64,000 nucleotides of DNA from Gemmata massiliana (GCF_901538265.1 NZ_LR593886.1:2356001-2420000), one strand, 5' to 3'; numbered from the stretch's first letter, positions 1 through 9,732 are shown. A program made the numbers and translations. Notes: a model not told the origin generated them from the sequence alone.

Positions 1-552
1 GACAACGGGTTCTTTCTGGGTGAATGGCAGCGGTTCGACAAACGGTTCATGCACGAACCAAGTATCCGCGTTCCGCTCCTCGTGAAGCTGCCGAAGGTGA
101 TACAACGGCACTACCGACCAATCGGTATGAAGCTCGACCCGATGGTGCTGAACGTGGACATCGCGCCGACGGTGCTGGACCTCGCCGGCGTCGCGCCGCC
201 GAAGGCGATGCACGGGCGGAGCGTGCTACCGTTCGCGCAGCTCACCCCGGCCGGACCGTTGCCGCCGCACATGGTCCCGCGTGAGGCGTGGTACTACGAG
301 TATTTCGAGTTCCCGGACGTGTCGCACAACGTGAACAAGCACCGCGGCATCCGGACGCCGAAATGGAAGTTCATTCACTACTACGAGCCGCCGTTCAAGT
401 TCCGCGAGGAGTTTGAACTGTACGACCTGGAAAAAGACCCCGAGGAGCGCGTGAATCTCGCGAACCGGCCCGCGTTCCAGGCCACCGTGAAGGAACTGCA
501 AGCGAAAATGGAATCGCTGCGCAAAGAGATCGGGTCCAAGGACGAGAAGTAG
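1..552 (+). CDS. Sulfatase, C-terminal part (5' end outside window)
   Basis: The reading frame is open from the first base and ends at 552, so only the last 183 residues are present. Visible features are the sulfatase stretch around DNGFFLGEW, the segment EPSIRVPLLVKLP, the 'DIAPTVLDLAG' motif, and a C-terminal part with RTPKWKFIHYYEP and ELYDLEKDPEE, all typical of the second half of planctomycete sulfatases, which hydrolyse sulfate esters on polysaccharides outside the cytoplasm. The catalytic Cys/Ser that becomes formylglycine lies upstream of the window and cannot be checked. A kinase gene follows after 26 bases on the same strand, so the two may be cotranscribed. Confidence 0.9.
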   Translation, partial: DNGFFLGEWQRFDKRFMHEPSIRVPLLVKLPKVIQRHYRPIGMKLDPMVLNVDIAPTVLDLAGVAPPKAMHGRSVLPFAQLTPAGPLPPHMVPREAWYYEYFEFPDVSHNVNKHRGIRTPKWKFIHYYEPPFKFREEFELYDLEKDPEERVNLANRPAFQATVKELQAKMESLRKEIGSKDEK

Positions 553-578
553 CAGATTCTCCAGAATGCGAGCGCCCA

Positions 579-3155
579 ATGGCCGACGACCCGACGATTC
601 AGAGCCCACCGCGGACAACGCTAACCGAGGTGCAGACCGAATTACCGCACCTCCCGGAATCTGACGCACTTCCGGTGTTGTCGGGCTACACCGTGTCGCA
701 CGAGATCGCGCGCGGCGGAATGGGCGTCGTGTTCGCCGCGCACGATCTGGCCTTCGCGCGTGACGTGGCGATCAAAGTCATGCATGCGGGGCTGGACGCG
801 AGCCGGTTCGTGATCGAGTCGCGCGTCACGGCCCGGCTCGCGCACCCCGGCGTTCCGCCCGTACACGCCCTCGGCACACTGTCTGACGCGCGCCCCTATC
901 TCGTCATGAAGCTCATCCACGGGCGCACGCTCACCGAGGAATTGCGACACACGGACCTTCCGCGACTCCCGGCGTCGTTCGAGCAAATCTGTCAGACGGT
1001 GGGCTTCGCGCACTCCCAGGGGATCATTCACCGCGACCTGAAGCCGTCGAACATCATGGTCGGGGCGTTCGGTGAAGTACAGGTCATGGATTGGGGGCTG
1101 GCGAAAGAGTTGCGGGACGCGGAGCAAGATACCGTGCCCGACGTCCCCACACTTCGCACCTCAAATTTCCTGGAAACAATTGCAGGGCAGGTGAAGGGCA
1201 CGCCGGCGTTCATGGCGCCGGAGCAAGCACGCGGAGAAGCGGTCGATGCGCGGGCGGATGTGTTCGCGCTCGGTGGCATCCTGGCCGTCATGCTGACGGG
1301 GAAGCCACCGTTTATCGGCAACACCGTCCTCGACACCGTACTGAAGGCGGCTCAAGCCCAACTGAGTGACTGCTTCGCGCAACTCGATGCGAGCGGTGCC
1401 GATGCGGAACTGATCGCGGTCGCGCGTCGGTGCCTGGCGCCTGATCCGGGTGACCGGTACCCGGACGGCGCATCCGTGGCCGAGGCCGTGAGCGCGTACC
1501 GGGCGGGTGTCGAGGAGCGTCTGAGTCGCGCCCAACGCGATCGCGCCGCGGCCGAAGCGCGGACGGCCGAAGCGGTGAACACTCGGCGCGAAGCCGAAGC
1601 GCGACTGGTCGAACAGCGGAAACGCCGGCGCGTGCAGTTGGCGCTGGCGGTCGCGGTGCTGCTGATGGTGGTTGGGGGCGGTGCGGTCGCGTGGCAGCAG
1701 GATCGGCAGGCGGCCGAGCGGAAACTCACGGCCCAACGCGAAGAGGCCGAGCGACTCGCGGACAGCGAGCACCTGGAGGCGGACCGCCGTGCGGTTGAGG
1801 CGCGGCTCGTGGGCGAGCGCGACGCCGAGGCTCGCAACAAGAGCGCACAGGCACAGCAAGGCGTCGAGGCCAGCCTGCGGCTCGCGGCCGATCTCCGGGG
1901 ACAGTACAAGTTTGGTCAGGCACGTGCCGCGCTCGCGCAAGCCGAGAACTTGGCTCGGGGAGGGGCACCAGAACGATTCGCGGAAGTCGAGCAGGCGCGA
2001 GCTGATTTGTCCTTCGTCACCGAACTGGATGAGGTGCGATTCCGCAAGTGGGTGTTTGTGATCGCGAACGGGAGGGGAGAGTTCAACACTCAGAGCGCGC
2101 CGCCCGGCTACCGAAAGGCGTTCGCGGGCCGCGGACTGGATGTGACGACCCTCGACTCCGTCGAAGCGGCGCGGCGGGTGACTGCGTCGAGTGTGCGGAT
2201 TGAAACCGTGGCCGCGTTGGACGACTGGGCGCTGTACGAACCGGACGCGAAGGTTCGGGAGCGATTGTTGGAAATCGCCCGGCGCGCTGATCCTGGACTG
2301 TGGACCGACCGGTTCCGCGATCCGGCCGTTCGCACGAACAAGGCCGCTGTCGCGAAACTCGCTGCGGAAGCAGATTCGGCAGCAGTTTCGTCCACCGCGC
2401 TTGGTGGTTTGGCCGAATTGATGGAGCGGAACGGCTTGAACCCCGTTCCGATGCTGTCGGCCGCACGCGGACGGTACCCGGCCGATTTCCAGTTGGCGTT
2501 CGTGTTAGCTTTGTGGCAGAAGGGCGGTCGGCAAATCGGCCCTTACGAGGCCGCTCGTGCGCTCCGGCCCGAACACCTCACCACCTGGAACAACCTGGGA
2601 TTTGCGCTGTACATGCAGAGCGATTTCGATGGAGCTATCGCGGCTCTTCGAGGGGCGATACGCATCGATCCGACGTACCCGTCCCCGCACAACAACCTGG
2701 GTGTTGCACTGTATGCAAAGGGCGACTGGACGGGGGCCGCGGCCGCGTGGGGCGAACTCGTCCGGCTCAGCCCGCTCGATGCGAAAGCACACGATAACTT
2801 GGGCTTGGTGCGGCATCAGATGGGTGATCTGAAAGGCGCTGAAGCCTCGTACCGTGAAGCGATACGGCTCGATCCGAAACTCGCTGCGGCTTACAGCAAT
2901 TTGGGAGCGGTTTACCTCAACCGCGATGACCTCCCGGAAGCGATTCGCTGGGCGCGCACCGCGACTCAAATCGATCCGACGTACCCCAACGCCTTTGCAC
3001 TATTGGGGCAACTGCTGTTCAAATCCGGCGACATCCCCGGCGCACGAACCGCGTTGACGGAAGCCGCTCGGCTCAACCCGCCGCGCTACTCGTCGCTTCT
3101 TGCGAGGTTGCCTCCGCTAACGGTCGCTCCGCCGCCACGAGAAATCCGGCGGTAG
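579..3155 (+). CDS. Membrane-anchored Ser/Thr protein kinase with TPR repeats
   Basis: 858 residues. A Hanks-type kinase domain spans about 37-310: glycine loop around GGMG (46-49), Lys66 in VAIKVM, Glu80, HRDLKPSN at 151-158, and DWG (171-173) instead of DFG, followed by GTPAFMAPEQ. A charged coiled stretch (about 315-350) leads to one membrane segment (about 353-372), then a coiled-coil linker. From about 570 to 840 there are at least five TPR units with the usual W-LG-Y-A-P spacing. In this bacterial family the kinase faces the cytoplasm; the orientation of the TPR part outside is inferred from the single membrane segment. Substrate unknown. The N-terminal half is clearly related to the next gene, which carries a different C-terminus. 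Confidence 0.93.
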   Translation: MADDPTIQSPPRTTLTEVQTELPHLPESDALPVLSGYTVSHEIARGGMGVVFAAHDLAFARDVAIKVMHAGLDASRFVIESRVTARLAHPGVPPVHALGTLSDARPYLVMKLIHGRTLTEELRHTDLPRLPASFEQICQTVGFAHSQGIIHRDLKPSNIMVGAFGEVQVMDWGLAKELRDAEQDTVPDVPTLRTSNFLETIAGQVKGTPAFMAPEQARGEAVDARADVFALGGILAVMLTGKPPFIGNTVLDTVLKAAQAQLSDCFAQLDASGADAELIAVARRCLAPDPGDRYPDGASVAEAVSAYRAGVEERLSRAQRDRAAAEARTAEAVNTRREAEARLVEQRKRRRVQLALAVAVLLMVVGGGAVAWQQDRQAAERKLTAQREEAERLADSEHLEADRRAVEARLVGERDAEARNKSAQAQQGVEASLRLAADLRGQYKFGQARAALAQAENLARGGAPERFAEVEQARADLSFVTELDEVRFRKWVFVIANGRGEFNTQSAPPGYRKAFAGRGLDVTTLDSVEAARRVTASSVRIETVAALDDWALYEPDAKVRERLLEIARRADPGLWTDRFRDPAVRTNKAAVAKLAAEADSAAVSSTALGGLAELMERNGLNPVPMLSAARGRYPADFQLAFVLALWQKGGRQIGPYEAARALRPEHLTTWNNLGFALYMQSDFDGAIAALRGAIRIDPTYPSPHNNLGVALYAKGDWTGAAAAWGELVRLSPLDAKAHDNLGLVRHQMGDLKGAEASYREAIRLDPKLAAAYSNLGAVYLNRDDLPEAIRWARTATQIDPTYPNAFALLGQLLFKSGDIPGARTALTEAARLNPPRYSSLLARLPPLTVAPPPREIRR

Positions 3156-3299
3156 ACTGCTAATCCGTGCTGCGTATGTTTAGTTTGTTGTTGTTTATAT
3201 TGATCAATGAAGTTAATTATTTTATCGATTCGGGTGAGTCGCTTTATGTTGGTGAAATGTGGCAATATCATTGGGCCACTCTTTTATTGATGGTGCCGA
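3156..3299 (+). promoter_or_regulatory. AT-rich gap upstream of the second kinase gene
   Basis: The 144 bases between the two kinase genes are strikingly AT-rich compared with the rest of the window, especially 3175-3230, with runs such as TTTATATTGATCAAT. Such a patch in a high-GC genome is a reasonable place for a promoter, but I cannot pick a convincing -35/-10 pair. The start of the next gene has no strong Shine-Dalgarno sequence (only TGGTGCCGA before the ATG). Confidence 0.35.
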
Positions 3300-5417
3300 A
3301 TGGCTGATGACCAATTGTCTGATCCTCTAGCACGTACTCAAACAGCACATGCGGCTCGCTCCGCACTCACTGACGCCTCTCGCGCTCCGTCTGCAGAAGA
3401 GGTTGGGGGCAAAACAACTCAAGTCCAGAGCGACGCCTCAAGGAGCTTGCTTCAGCCTCTCGAACTGCCGGTGGCGCACGGCTACGTCATGATGCGCGAG
3501 GTGGCGCGTGGGGGGATGGGGGTCGTGTATGCGGCTCACGATTCCGTTTTCGATCGCGAAGTCGCAGTAAAAGTCATGCACGTGGGGCAGGACGCTGAAC
3601 GATTCGTTGTCGAGTCAAAAGTGACGGCGCGGCTTCCGCACCCCGGTATCCCGCCGTGCTACGCCCTCGGCGCATTACCCGACGGGCGGCCGTTCCTCGC
3701 GATGAAGCTGATCAGCGGGCGAACACTCGCGGACGAACTGAAAACTGCCGGACGAAACGACTTGCCCCGGCTCCTCGGCATTTTTGAGGAAATTTGTCAA
3801 ACGGTTGGCTTTGCGCACTCGCAAGGGGTGATTCACCGAGATCTGAAGCCGGCAAACGTGATGGTCGGTGACTTCGGCGAGGTGTTAGTCATGGATTGGG
3901 GACTCGCGAAGTTAATTGACAGTAACCAAAAACTGGCGACCCAAAGTGAGTCGATCAGTTTTACACGCGAGAGCAGTGCAGTGGAAACTGTAGCCGGTCT
4001 GGTAAAAGGTACACCAGCTTACATGGCTCCGGAACAAGCCCGGGGGGAATTGGTGGACGTGCGGACCGATGTCTTTGCGCTGGGCGGGCTCCTCGCTGTC
4101 ATGCTAACCGGTAAGCCCCCTTTTCTCGGTGACACTGTATTGGACACCGTGCTAAAGGCCGCTCAAGGAGAACTAAGCAAGTGCTTTACCCGACTTGATA
4201 CGTGTGAAGCCGATACGGCGCTGGTGCAACTAGCGAAACGGTGCCTCGCAGTGCAAGCAAAAGATCGATTCGAGAACGGACAGGCGGTTGCCGAAGCGGT
4301 TGCAGCGTATCGAACGAGTGTGGAGGAACGGCTGCAAAAAACTGAGCGCGACCGAGCCGTGAGTGAAGCGGAATCGCGTGAACAGCGTAAACGTCGTAAG
4401 GTCCAACTCGCTCTCCTTGCTGCTGGATTACTACTCGTGGCGTGCGGTGGCGTATTTGTTTGGTGGGAAGATAAACAGGCCACTGCCCGAAGATATGAAA
4501 ATGATAAAATGCTAGATAGATTCATTGGGATTAATCGATACGGGGGGCAGTCAGAAGCGCGGCAACTCGGGGCGCAGGTCCAGCTCCGGTGGGTACAACT
4601 CGAAGCCGCGGCCCGTAACCAACAGCTCCGCGAACTGCTCCAGAAAGGCGAGCGGTTGAAGGACGACCCCGGCGCGGGAGCGAAACTCGATCAACTGCTG
4701 GCCGAGTTGAAGGAGTACGGCGACAAACAGTTCTCGGACTCGGAGAAGGCGTCCATCTGGTTCGCGAACGACGCGGGCGGGTACCAGCGCGGCCCCTCTC
4801 CGCCGTCTGAACCGAGCCGCCACAAGTACCGTGGGTACCGGGACTACTTCAACGGGGTGGGCGAGTTTCCGGAAACGGCGTCCGGCACCCCGCCGGGGAT
4901 CATCACACGCCCGCACCGCTCGGTCGCATACCGCCGCAAGCAGGACACTGGGGAGAGTGTGTGGGCGGTGGCGTTCACGATGCCCGTCATGAGCGACGGC
5001 CCGAACCCGAAGCCGATCGGCGTCGTGGGGATGATGATCGACCTCGCGGACGCCGCGCCCGAGGATACGAACCGGTTCTCGGTGCTGATCGACACGCGGC
5101 CGGACTTCAAAACCGGGCGCCGCGGACTGATCCTGCGACACCCGTACTGGTCGGCAACGAAGGGCGAGAGCGCCCCGCCTCTCTACTACGCGGACGCGGT
5201 GGTGAAGTGGGCCGACACGATGCGCGAGGTGGGGAGTGACGATCTGCCGTTGGAAAGTGGGGACGAATATGTCGATCCTGTGTCGGTCTCACGTAATGGT
5301 ATATTAGGCCAATCTGTTTTTGAAGGTAGGTGGCTGGCGGCCGCCCGCCGTGTGCGTGTGGGGCCGGACAAGGTCGATACGGGTTGGGTAGTACTGGTGC
5401 AGATGCGTTGGAAATAG
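3300..5417 (+). CDS. Membrane-anchored Ser/Thr protein kinase with C-terminal sensor-like domain
   Basis: 705 residues. The kinase domain (about 61-345) has the glycine loop GGMG, Lys91, HRD at 179-181, DWG at 199-201 and GTPAYMAPEQ. It is followed by a basic stretch and one membrane segment (about 367-389). Residues about 390-705 are predicted to be outside the cytoplasm. They begin helical and then contain a mixed alpha/beta region (about 485-700, including KYRGYRDYFNGVGEF and IGVVGMMIDL) that resembles the Cache ligand-sensing fold; this is a fold-level guess. The kinase half is close to the preceding gene, but the C-terminal halves are unrelated. Base composition shifts inside the gene: 3300-4550 is much less GC-rich than 4551-5270. 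Confidence 0.9.
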   Translation: MADDQLSDPLARTQTAHAARSALTDASRAPSAEEVGGKTTQVQSDASRSLLQPLELPVAHGYVMMREVARGGMGVVYAAHDSVFDREVAVKVMHVGQDAERFVVESKVTARLPHPGIPPCYALGALPDGRPFLAMKLISGRTLADELKTAGRNDLPRLLGIFEEICQTVGFAHSQGVIHRDLKPANVMVGDFGEVLVMDWGLAKLIDSNQKLATQSESISFTRESSAVETVAGLVKGTPAYMAPEQARGELVDVRTDVFALGGLLAVMLTGKPPFLGDTVLDTVLKAAQGELSKCFTRLDTCEADTALVQLAKRCLAVQAKDRFENGQAVAEAVAAYRTSVEERLQKTERDRAVSEAESREQRKRRKVQLALLAAGLLLVACGGVFVWWEDKQATARRYENDKMLDRFIGINRYGGQSEARQLGAQVQLRWVQLEAAARNQQLRELLQKGERLKDDPGAGAKLDQLLAELKEYGDKQFSDSEKASIWFANDAGGYQRGPSPPSEPSRHKYRGYRDYFNGVGEFPETASGTPPGIITRPHRSVAYRRKQDTGESVWAVAFTMPVMSDGPNPKPIGVVGMMIDLADAAPEDTNRFSVLIDTRPDFKTGRRGLILRHPYWSATKGESAPPLYYADAVVKWADTMREVGSDDLPLESGDEYVDPVSVSRNGILGQSVFEGRWLAAARRVRVGPDKVDTGWVVLVQMRWK

Positions 5418-5695
5418 TCGCTCAGAATGTGCAAGAATTCGAGTTCAACCTTACGCGACGCGGTAAAGAACGCCCCGCCCTCATCTTCATTGACTCTACT
5501 CTGCCTGCCATTTCGCCGCGTGGCCGGCTCGCGGTCCCTGCCACTCTGACACCGCGGGGCATTTCTCTCCGCCGATACGCTTCGGCAAAGCATTGCTCCG
5601 TAGCATGTTGCGTTGCTCGTGGTTCGCGGCACAAACATTGCATGTGACCCGCGAAAACGATATTCCCTTTCGTTTCCCAACGGGCGGATAGACCG
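5418..5695 (+). other. Leader region of the chaperone island
   Basis: 278 bases without a convincing gene, between the second kinase and the first groEL. I looked for a CIRCE operator (TTAGCACTC spaced by nine bases from GAGTGCTAA) and did not find one, so HrcA control of the usual kind is not supported. The last 60 bases are less GC-rich and contain TTCCCTTTCGTTTCC and ACGGGCGG before the ATG. Promoter position not determined. Confidence 0.4.
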
Positions 5696-7441
5696 ATGGC
5701 AGCCAAGCAACTTTCCTACGCCGATGATGCCCGGCAGAAGCTTCTCTCCGGGGCCAGTAAGCTCGCTCGTGCTGTTCGCTCCACGCTCGGGCCGCGCGGC
5801 CGCAACGCCGTTCTCGACAAGGGCTGGGGCGCGCCGAACGTCACCAAGGACGGGGTCTCCGTCGCCGAAGACATCGAGCTGAAAGACCCGTTCGAGAACA
5901 TGGGCGCGCAGCTCGTCAAGGAAGCGGCGAGCAAGACCTCCGACGTGGCCGGCGACGGCACCACCACCGCGACCGTTCTCGCCGAGTTCATCTTCCGCGA
6001 GGGGCTGAAGAGCGTCGCCGGCGGGCACGACCCGATGGCGCTCGTGCGCGGCATCCAGAAGAGCGTCGATAAGGTCGTCGAGGAACTCCACAACCTCGCC
6101 GAGACGATCGACCCGAAGGACAACAAGAGCATCACCGAGGTCGCCAGCATCGCGGCCAACAACGACAAGGAAATCGGCAAGAAGCTCGCCGAAGCGATGA
6201 AGCTGGTCGGCGCCGCCAACGGCGTCATCACCATCGAAGAAGGCAAGACCGCCGAAACCTCGATCAACGTCGTCCAGGGGATGCAGTTCGACCGCGGGTA
6301 CCTCTCGCCGCACTTCGTCACCAACCCCGAAACGGTGACGTGCGAGTTCGATAACCCGTACATCCTCATCTACGAAGAGAAGATCAGCAGCCTCAAGACG
6401 ATCCTCCCGCTGCTCGAATGGGCGCACAAGGAAAAGGCCCAACTGCTCATCATCGCCGAAGACATCGAAGGCGACGCGCTCGCGGGCCTCGTGCTGAACA
6501 AGCTCAAGGGCGTCGTTCAGGTGTGTGCGGTGAAGGCGCCGGGCTACGGCGATCGCCGCAAGGCCATGATGGAAGACATCGCCATCCTCACCGGCGGTAA
6601 GGCGATCTTCAAAGACCTCGCGATCCAACTCGACGCCGTCACCCAGACCGCGAAGGGGCCGGTGCCGACGGTCGTCCACGACAAGGGGACGCTGGGCCGC
6701 GCCAAGAAGGTGAAGATCGACGCCGAGAACACGACCGTCACCGAAGGCAAGGGCGACAAGACCGCGATCGAGGGCCGCGCCGAGTCGATCCGCCGGGAAA
6801 TCGAGAAGACCGAGAGCGAGTACGACCGCGAGAAACTGCAAGAGCGCCTGGCGAAGCTCGCCGGCGGCGTGGCGCAGCTCAAGGTCGGCGGCGCGACCGA
6901 AACCGCGATGAAGGAACGCAAGGCGCTGTACGAAGACAGCCTCCACGCGACCCGCGCGGCCATCGCCGAAGGCATCGTGCCCGGCGGCGGCGTGGCCCTT
7001 CTCAACGCCCGTAAAGTGATCGAGAAGAGCAAGCTCGCGGGCGACGAGGGCGAAGGCGCCCGCGTGCTGTTCCGGGCGCTCGAAATGCCCTGCCGCATGA
7101 TCGCGGAGAACGCCGGTGTGGACGGCACCGTAGTCGTGTCCAAGATCCTCAAGGGCGAGAGCAAGAACTTCGGGTACAACGCGGACACGGACGAGTACAC
7201 CGACCTCCGCAAGGTCGGCGTCATCGACCCGGTCAAGGTCACCCGCAGCGCGCTCCAGCACGGGGCGAGCGTCGCGTGCCTCCTCCTCACCACCGAGTGC
7301 ATGATCGCCGACATCCCCGAGCCGAAGAAGGCGGGCGGCGACCACCACGACCACGATCACGGTGGCGGGATGGGTGGCATGGGCGGGATGGGTGGCATGG
7401 GCGGGATGGGTGGCATGGGCGGCATGCCTGGGATGATGTAG
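5696..7441 (+). CDS. groEL: Chaperonin GroEL, copy with GGM tail
   Basis: 581 residues, slightly longer than the typical 545. It forms the double-ring chaperonin that folds proteins with GroES and ATP. The ATP motif GDGTT is at 86-90, and the conserved EEGKTAETSINVVQGMQFDRGYLSPHF and [11 protein letters not shown] segments are present. The C-terminus has an unusual histidine/aspartate cluster, DHHDHDH (549-555), followed by a 26-residue Gly-Gly-Met tail ending PGMM, which in E. coli GroEL projects into the folding cavity. A short insertion near 315-330 (TQTAKGPVPTVVHDKG) precedes the LGRAKKV segment. groES starts 133 bases downstream. Confidence 0.97.
   Translation: MAAKQLSYADDARQKLLSGASKLARAVRSTLGPRGRNAVLDKGWGAPNVTKDGVSVAEDIELKDPFENMGAQLVKEAASKTSDVAGDGTTTATVLAEFIFREGLKSVAGGHDPMALVRGIQKSVDKVVEELHNLAETIDPKDNKSITEVASIAANNDKEIGKKLAEAMKLVGAANGVITIEEGKTAETSINVVQGMQFDRGYLSPHFVTNPETVTCEFDNPYILIYEEKISSLKTILPLLEWAHKEKAQLLIIAEDIEGDALAGLVLNKLKGVVQVCAVKAPGYGDRRKAMMEDIAILTGGKAIFKDLAIQLDAVTQTAKGPVPTVVHDKGTLGRAKKVKIDAENTTVTEGKGDKTAIEGRAESIRREIEKTESEYDREKLQERLAKLAGGVAQLKVGGATETAMKERKALYEDSLHATRAAIAEGIVPGGGVALLNARKVIEKSKLAGDEGEGARVLFRALEMPCRMIAENAGVDGTVVVSKILKGESKNFGYNADTDEYTDLRKVGVIDPVKVTRSALQHGASVACLLLTTECMIADIPEPKKAGGDHHDHDHGGGMGGMGGMGGMGGMGGMGGMPGMM
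7361..7433 (+). repeat. Tandem repeat encoding the GGM tail of GroEL
   Basis: An approximately 18-base unit (GGCGGGATGGGTGGCATG and close variants) repeats about four times and encodes the Gly-Gly-Met tail. Length variation between strains would be expected from slippage, which is an inference. Confidence 0.8.
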
Positions 7442-7456
7442 TAGACAGCTTCGTTT

Positions 7457-7545
7457 GCCCCGGGCGCCCGGGGCGACGTGTCACCCGGCCGGGTGAATAC
7501 AAAATCAGTCCGAAGAACTGCGACTCCCCGGGGCGTAGCCCCGGG
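7457..7545. repeat. Three short palindromes between groEL and groES
   Basis: A perfect 18-base palindrome GCCCCGGGC/GCCCGGGGC lies at 7457-7474, a perfect 16-base palindrome TCACCCGG/CCGGGTGA at 7481-7496, and an eight-base-pair hairpin with a GTA loop at 7527-7545. None is followed by a T run, so they may be RNA-processing or attenuating structures rather than terminators; the role is unknown. Confidence 0.6.
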
Positions 7546-7574
7546 TTCCGACAAGATTCAACCGGAGCACAGAA

Positions 7575-7886
7575 ATGGCCAAAGCAGAAAAGCAACTGAC
7601 CCTGAAGCCGCTCGACGACCGCGTGGTGCTGGAGCCGACCGAGGCGGAAGAAAAGTCGGCCGGCGGCATCCTGCTGCCCGACACCGCCAAGCAGAAGCCG
7701 CAGCAGGGCAAGGTGGTCGCGGTCGGCCCGGGTAAACTCTCGGACAAGGGTGCCCGCACCGCGCTGGCCGTGAAGGTCGGCGACGTCGTGTTGTTCGGCA
7801 AGTACAGCGGGTCCGACGTCGAAGTGAACGGCAAGGAATACAAGATCGTCCGCGAGTCCGAGATCCTCGGCAAGCTCAACAAGTAA
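7575..7886 (+). CDS. groES: Co-chaperonin GroES
   Basis: 103 residues, normal length for the heptameric lid of the GroEL chamber. Typical motifs are present: [29 protein letters not shown] (the mobile loop, about 11-39, is the GroEL contact), GKVVAVGPG, and [28 protein letters not shown] sequence lies seven bases before the ATG. It sits between two groEL genes, so it could serve either or both. Confidence 0.97.
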   Translation: MAKAEKQLTLKPLDDRVVLEPTEAEEKSAGGILLPDTAKQKPQQGKVVAVGPGKLSDKGARTALAVKVGDVVLFGKYSGSDVEVNGKEYKIVRESEILGKLNK

Positions 7887-7896
7887 TTCAAAACCC

Positions 7897-7993
7897 GTTT
7901 CACCGCGGAGGGCGCAGGGAACGCCGAGATCGAGAACGAGGTTCCGCACTCTCACGTTTTCTCTCCGCGCCCTCTGCGTTCTCTGCGGTGAAC
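7897..7993. repeat. Imperfect inverted repeat of the 'CTCTGCGGTGAA' family
   Basis: The left arm (7897-7929, beginning GTTTCACCGCGGAGGGCGCA) and the right arm (7962-7993, ending TCTCTGCGGTGAAC) can pair with about 25 of 32 positions matched; the mismatches are mostly transitions that would give G-U pairs in RNA. The right arm ends just before the Shine-Dalgarno GGAG (8002-8005) of the second groEL. The same sequence family occurs at 25529-25641, where one arm is protein-coding. Confidence 0.75.
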
Positions 7994-8010
7994 AACTTCC
8001 TGGAGACACA

Positions 8011-9711
8011 ATGGCGAAGCAACTGCTGTACACCGACGACGCGCGGAAGAAGCTCCTGGCCGGCGCCGAGAAGCTGGCCCGCGCGGTCGGCTCGACGCTC
8101 GGGCCGACCGGCCGCAACGTCATCATCGACAAGTCGTTCGGCGGCCCGACCGTCACCAAGGACGGCGTGACCGTCTCGAAGGAGATCGACCTCGCCGACC
8201 CGTTCGAGAACATGGGCGCCAAGCTCGTGAACGCGGTCGCCCAGAAGACGAGCGACGGGGCCGGCGACGGCACCACCACCGCGACCGTCCTGGCGCTCGC
8301 GATCTACCAGGAAGGGCTGCGTAACATCACCGCCGGCGCCAACCCGATGGCCGTGAAGCGCGGCATCGACAAGGCCGTGACCGCCGCGGTCAAGCACCTC
8401 GAAGCGTTGCAGAGCGAAGGCGGGCTGACCCGCAAGTTGACCAAGAAAGAAGAGATGCAGCAGGTGGCTGCGATCTCGGCCAACAACGATCCGAAGATCG
8501 GCGAGTTGATGGCCGAGGCGTTCGAGAAGGTCGGGCGCGACGGGGTCATCACGGTCGAAGAGGGCAAGACCTCCGAAACCGTGCTGGAGTTCGTCGAGGG
8601 GATGCAGTTCGACAAGGGCTACATCTCGCCGTACTTCGTGGTGAACACGCCGGAACTGAAGTGGGAGCACGAGAACGTCTCCGTGCTGCTGTTCGAGAAG
8701 AAGCTCTCGAACGTGCGCGAGATGCTGCCGCTGCTCGACGCGGTCGCGAAGGCCGGTCGCCCGCTGCTCATCATCGCCGAAGACGTCGAGAGCGAAGCGC
8801 TCGCGGTCCTCGTGGTGAACCGGCTGCGCCAGTTGCTCGAAGTGTGCGCGGTAAAGGCGCCCGGCTTCGGCGACCGCCGCAAGGCCATGATGGAAGACAT
8901 CGCGGTCCTCACCGGCGGCACGTTCGTCAGCGAAGACCTCGGGATCAAGCTCGACAGCCTCGAAGAGGTCAGCCCCGCTGAGCAACAGCGCGGCGCCCGT
9001 CCGCAACCGCGCGTGTTCGCGCTGCTCGGGCACGCGACGCAGGTGTCGGTCGACAAGGAAAACTGCACCATCATCGTGGACCCGGACGAGGCGCGCGAAG
9101 AGGCGATCAAGGCCCGCGCGCAGACGATCCGCACCCAGATGAACCAGACCGAGAGCGAATACGACAAGGAGAAGTTCTCCGAGCGCCTCGCGAAGCTCCT
9201 CGGCGGCGTGGCGATCGTCAAGGTCGGCGCTTCGACCGAAGCCGAAATGAAGCAGACCAAGGGCCGCATCGAGGACGCGCTGCACGCGACCCGCGCCGCG
9301 GTGTCCGAGGGCATCGTCCCGGGCGGCGGCGTGGCGCTGCTCCGGTGCGTCCCGGTGGTCGAGGCCGTGGGCGACAAGCTCAAGGGCGACGAGCGCATCG
9401 GGGCCGAGATCGTGGCCCGCGCGCTGGTGAAGCCGATCCGCACCATCGCCGAGAACGGCGGCGTGGACGGTGCGGTGGTGGCCGACGAGGTGACCATCCG
9501 CGGCGAGAAGGACCAGAACATCGGGTACGACGCGAACACCGGCAAGTACGTCGACATGTTCAAGGCCGGCGTGCTCGACCCGCTCCGCGTCACCCGCAGC
9601 GCGCTGACCAACGCCGCCAGCATCGCCGCCCTCATGCTGACGACCGAGGTCATGGTCACCCGCATCGACGAGGACGACAAGAAGTCCAAGGTCGCCGGGG
9701 CGATTGCCTGA
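8011..9711 (+). CDS. groEL: Chaperonin GroEL, second copy without GGM tail
   Basis: 566 residues. The ATP motif GDGTT is at 85-89 and all main GroEL segments are present ([40 protein letters not shown]). It differs from the first copy in two visible ways: the C-terminus is VAGAIA with no Gly-Met tail, and about 16 extra residues (about 320-335, [16 protein letters not shown]) sit in the region where most GroELs run straight from the apical-domain strand into LGRA. Such second copies often have specialised clients in other bacteria; which clients here is unknown. Good Shine-Dalgarno (GGAG) six bases before the ATG. Confidence 0.96.
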   Translation: MAKQLLYTDDARKKLLAGAEKLARAVGSTLGPTGRNVIIDKSFGGPTVTKDGVTVSKEIDLADPFENMGAKLVNAVAQKTSDGAGDGTTTATVLALAIYQEGLRNITAGANPMAVKRGIDKAVTAAVKHLEALQSEGGLTRKLTKKEEMQQVAAISANNDPKIGELMAEAFEKVGRDGVITVEEGKTSETVLEFVEGMQFDKGYISPYFVVNTPELKWEHENVSVLLFEKKLSNVREMLPLLDAVAKAGRPLLIIAEDVESEALAVLVVNRLRQLLEVCAVKAPGFGDRRKAMMEDIAVLTGGTFVSEDLGIKLDSLEEVSPAEQQRGARPQPRVFALLGHATQVSVDKENCTIIVDPDEAREEAIKARAQTIRTQMNQTESEYDKEKFSERLAKLLGGVAIVKVGASTEAEMKQTKGRIEDALHATRAAVSEGIVPGGGVALLRCVPVVEAVGDKLKGDERIGAEIVARALVKPIRTIAENGGVDGAVVADEVTIRGEKDQNIGYDANTGKYVDMFKAGVLDPLRVTRSALTNAASIAALMLTTEVMVTRIDEDDKKSKVAGAIA

Positions 9712-9732
9712 TCGTATGGGTAAAGTCAAGGG

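Noticed and set aside
5418-5695. A CIRCE operator upstream of groEL
   Set aside because: No TTAGCACTC-N9-GAGTGCTAA or close variant is present in this stretch on either strand.
5186-7360. A long open frame antisense to the first groEL (724 codons)
   Set aside because: The plus strand encodes an unmistakable GroEL. The antisense frame is free of stops because of GC-rich codon bias, and its translation is low-complexity and matches no family.
7361-7433. The tandem 18-base repeats at the end of groEL as a mobile or satellite element
   Set aside because: They are in frame and encode the known Gly-Gly-Met tail of GroEL.
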